Assembly (NCBI GenBank): GCA_025458165.1
Contig: JALOTB010000042.1
Span: 1-32,982 of the forward strand
Source of the DNA: Chromatiaceae bacterium
GTDB taxonomy: Bacteria > Pseudomonadota > Gammaproteobacteria > Chromatiales > Chromatiaceae
Direction of reading: 5' to 3'
DNA: 32,982 nucleotides
In this document: positions 32,168 to 32,982 of the stretch, piece by piece
Layout of the letters: every line of letters starts with the position of its first letter
How positions within the stretch are numbered: the stretch's first letter is position 1
Notes under the pieces: model-generated
Told to the model about the DNA's origin: nothing
The model's input: the letters and a program-made list of their open reading frames with translations, nothing else
The model's database searches: none
Made by a program: the position numbers and the translations under genes

Positions 32168-32740
32168 TCAGAGGGGCTTGGAGAGCGTGAAGGCGCCGCG
32201 CACCTGGCCTGGCGTGTAGCCGCGTGCCTGGTCGTCCGGGTAGGCGGCGTCGAGTGCGGCGGCGACCTCGGGGGTGATGGCGGTGCCATGGCAGGCCATG
32301 CACACGTCGCCGGCCGGGATGGCCTTCATGAAGCGGAAGACCTTCTGCCCGTCGACCTCCACCACCTCGGCGTAGGCCATGGCCTGCACATCGTCACCGG
32401 CCGCTTGACGCTCGTCGAAGCGGACCAAGACCTGTCGCTCCCAGTCGAACGGCGCGTTGTTGGTCGCGTTTCGCACCTTGAGGCTGGTTCGGCCGACGTC
32501 CCAGCCCGTCTCTTCGGACAGGGCCTTGGCAATGGCCGGGGCGCGCTGCTGGCAGACCTCGATGGCCTTGACCGGCCCGCCTTGCTTCATCGCGGCCTGA
32601 AGCTCGCCCTGTAGTGTCTCGGCGAACCGCTTAACGATACCTTTCGCCTCCGCGACGTTGGCATCCTCGGCGCCGCCGGCGATGGCACTGGAGGCGAGGG
32701 CGACGCCCAACAGGGCGCTCAGTTGGGTGATACGCTTCAC
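32168..32740 (-). CDS. DUF3365 (Tll0287-like) single-heme c-type protein, 190 aa
   Basis: The signal peptide ITQLSALLGVALASSAIAG leads into a DUF3365 domain, helical with EVCQQRAPAIAKALS and WDVGRTSLKVRNATNNAPFDWE, followed by one heme site CMACHG (C147, C150, H151). The family is known as Tll0287-like heme proteins, of unknown role, possibly a redox or ligand sensor in the periplasm. The start is GTG 32740, backed by GGAAGGAG eight bases upstream. An in-frame opening further up to 32857 lacks homology. Some 55 bases separate it from the following gene on the same strand. Confidence 0.9.
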   Translation of the reverse strand: MKRITQLSALLGVALASSAIAGGAEDANVAEAKGIVKRFAETLQGELQAAMKQGGPVKAIEVCQQRAPAIAKALSEETGWDVGRTSLKVRNATNNAPFDWERQVLVRFDERQAAGDDVQAMAYAEVVEVDGQKVFRFMKAIPAGDVCMACHGTAITPEVAAALDAAYPDDQARGYTPGQVRGAFTLSKPL

Positions 32741-32887
32741 GGTGATTACTCCTTCCGGTGATGGGTTGCCTGGTGGTGTCGGGCAGCCCCCAGAGCGCCG
32801 CGACGGCGACGCCTGGGTGCGACCCAAGTCTACTTCGGGGACCTTGAAAAATCCCATCCCCGGGAAGGTTCACGACGCGAAGCCTAG

Positions 32888-32982
32888 GTAGTGTTGACAT
32901 TTGGCATGATATAGTTCGCCCAATGCACTGACAGGACGAACTATGGCTCGCAAGAACCTACGTGACGACCAATGGGAGCGGA
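32888..32982 (+). mobile_element. Left end of an IS5-family insertion sequence (runs off the window)
   Basis: GGTAGTGTTGACA at 32888 starts a segment typical of IS5/IS427-group ends, directly after CTAG at 32884-32887, a known target type of that group. The transposase start lies 55 bases in. The right end is outside the window, so the target duplication cannot be checked. Confidence 0.7.
32943..32982 (+). CDS. IS5-family transposase, 5' end only
   Basis: The frame begins ATGGCTCGCAAGAAC and encodes MARKNLRDDQWER before the window ends. This matches the first residues of IS5-family (IS427/IS1031 group) transposases, whose first open frame covers the N-terminal part and is often joined to the second by a frameshift. 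Only 13 codons are visible, so completeness cannot be judged. Confidence 0.7.
   Translation, partial: MARKNLRDDQWER

Noticed and set aside
1..32982. tRNA genes, rRNA genes, CRISPR arrays, integrase or attachment sites
   Set aside because: No cloverleaf with a recognisable T-loop, no spaced repeats and no integrase-like protein were seen.

Overview
The window reads as chromosomal DNA of a GC-rich gammaproteobacterium, most probably a purple sulfur bacterium of the Chromatiaceae or a close relative. I infer this from the gene set: a UbiD decarboxylase and a ferredoxin-type flavin reductase, a HemY-like porphyrinogen oxidase, several exported redox proteins, PrlC beside a gamma-class carbonic anhydrase, and strong G/C third-position bias. 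No rRNA, tRNA or CRISPR array is visible, so the genus is not proven.

Positions 1-4021 are an accessory, partly decayed defence-type block. It holds a short N-terminal gene fragment, a small DUF6155-like protein and a 791-residue primase-helicase of the TOTE conflict-system type, linked by start/stop overlaps. A Fic gene follows that is broken by an internal stop, a 3' frameshift and loss of both arginines of its active-site motif. The block stops abruptly at murJ.

Positions 4139-14460 carry murJ (lipid II flippase), an unrecognised 1366-residue secreted/membrane protein, and, convergent to it, a same-strand run of inositol-monophosphatase-like enzyme, Sel1-repeat protein, LSDAT/SLOG protein and RyR-domain protein. 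The last two form a compact prokaryotic pair resembling nucleotide-sensing modules of TRPM and ryanodine channels. It is the best candidate here for a little-described system. A small Tat-exported protein with only three cysteines is divergent from this run.

Positions 14481-22526 are mainly housekeeping: L,D-transpeptidase, RimK, RtcB, a 2Fe-2S/FAD reductase, an SDR epimerase, a glycine-zipper lipoprotein, an RRM protein behind a strongly structured leader, and UbiD. A 788-base stretch without a recognisable gene (22527-23314) precedes a secreted ten-heme cytochrome c with N-terminal PKD-like and fibronectin-III domains, closed by a strong terminator.

Positions 26034-32740 hold prlC with a CNP1-like gene, a gamma-class carbonic anhydrase on the other strand, and a tightly packed leftward cluster: DUF3365 heme protein, small unknown protein, HemY-like oxidase, CreA and a 2OG-Fe(II) oxygenase-like protein. 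The window ends inside an IS5-family element. Three convergent gene pairs end in inverted repeats whose two arms contain the two stop codons.
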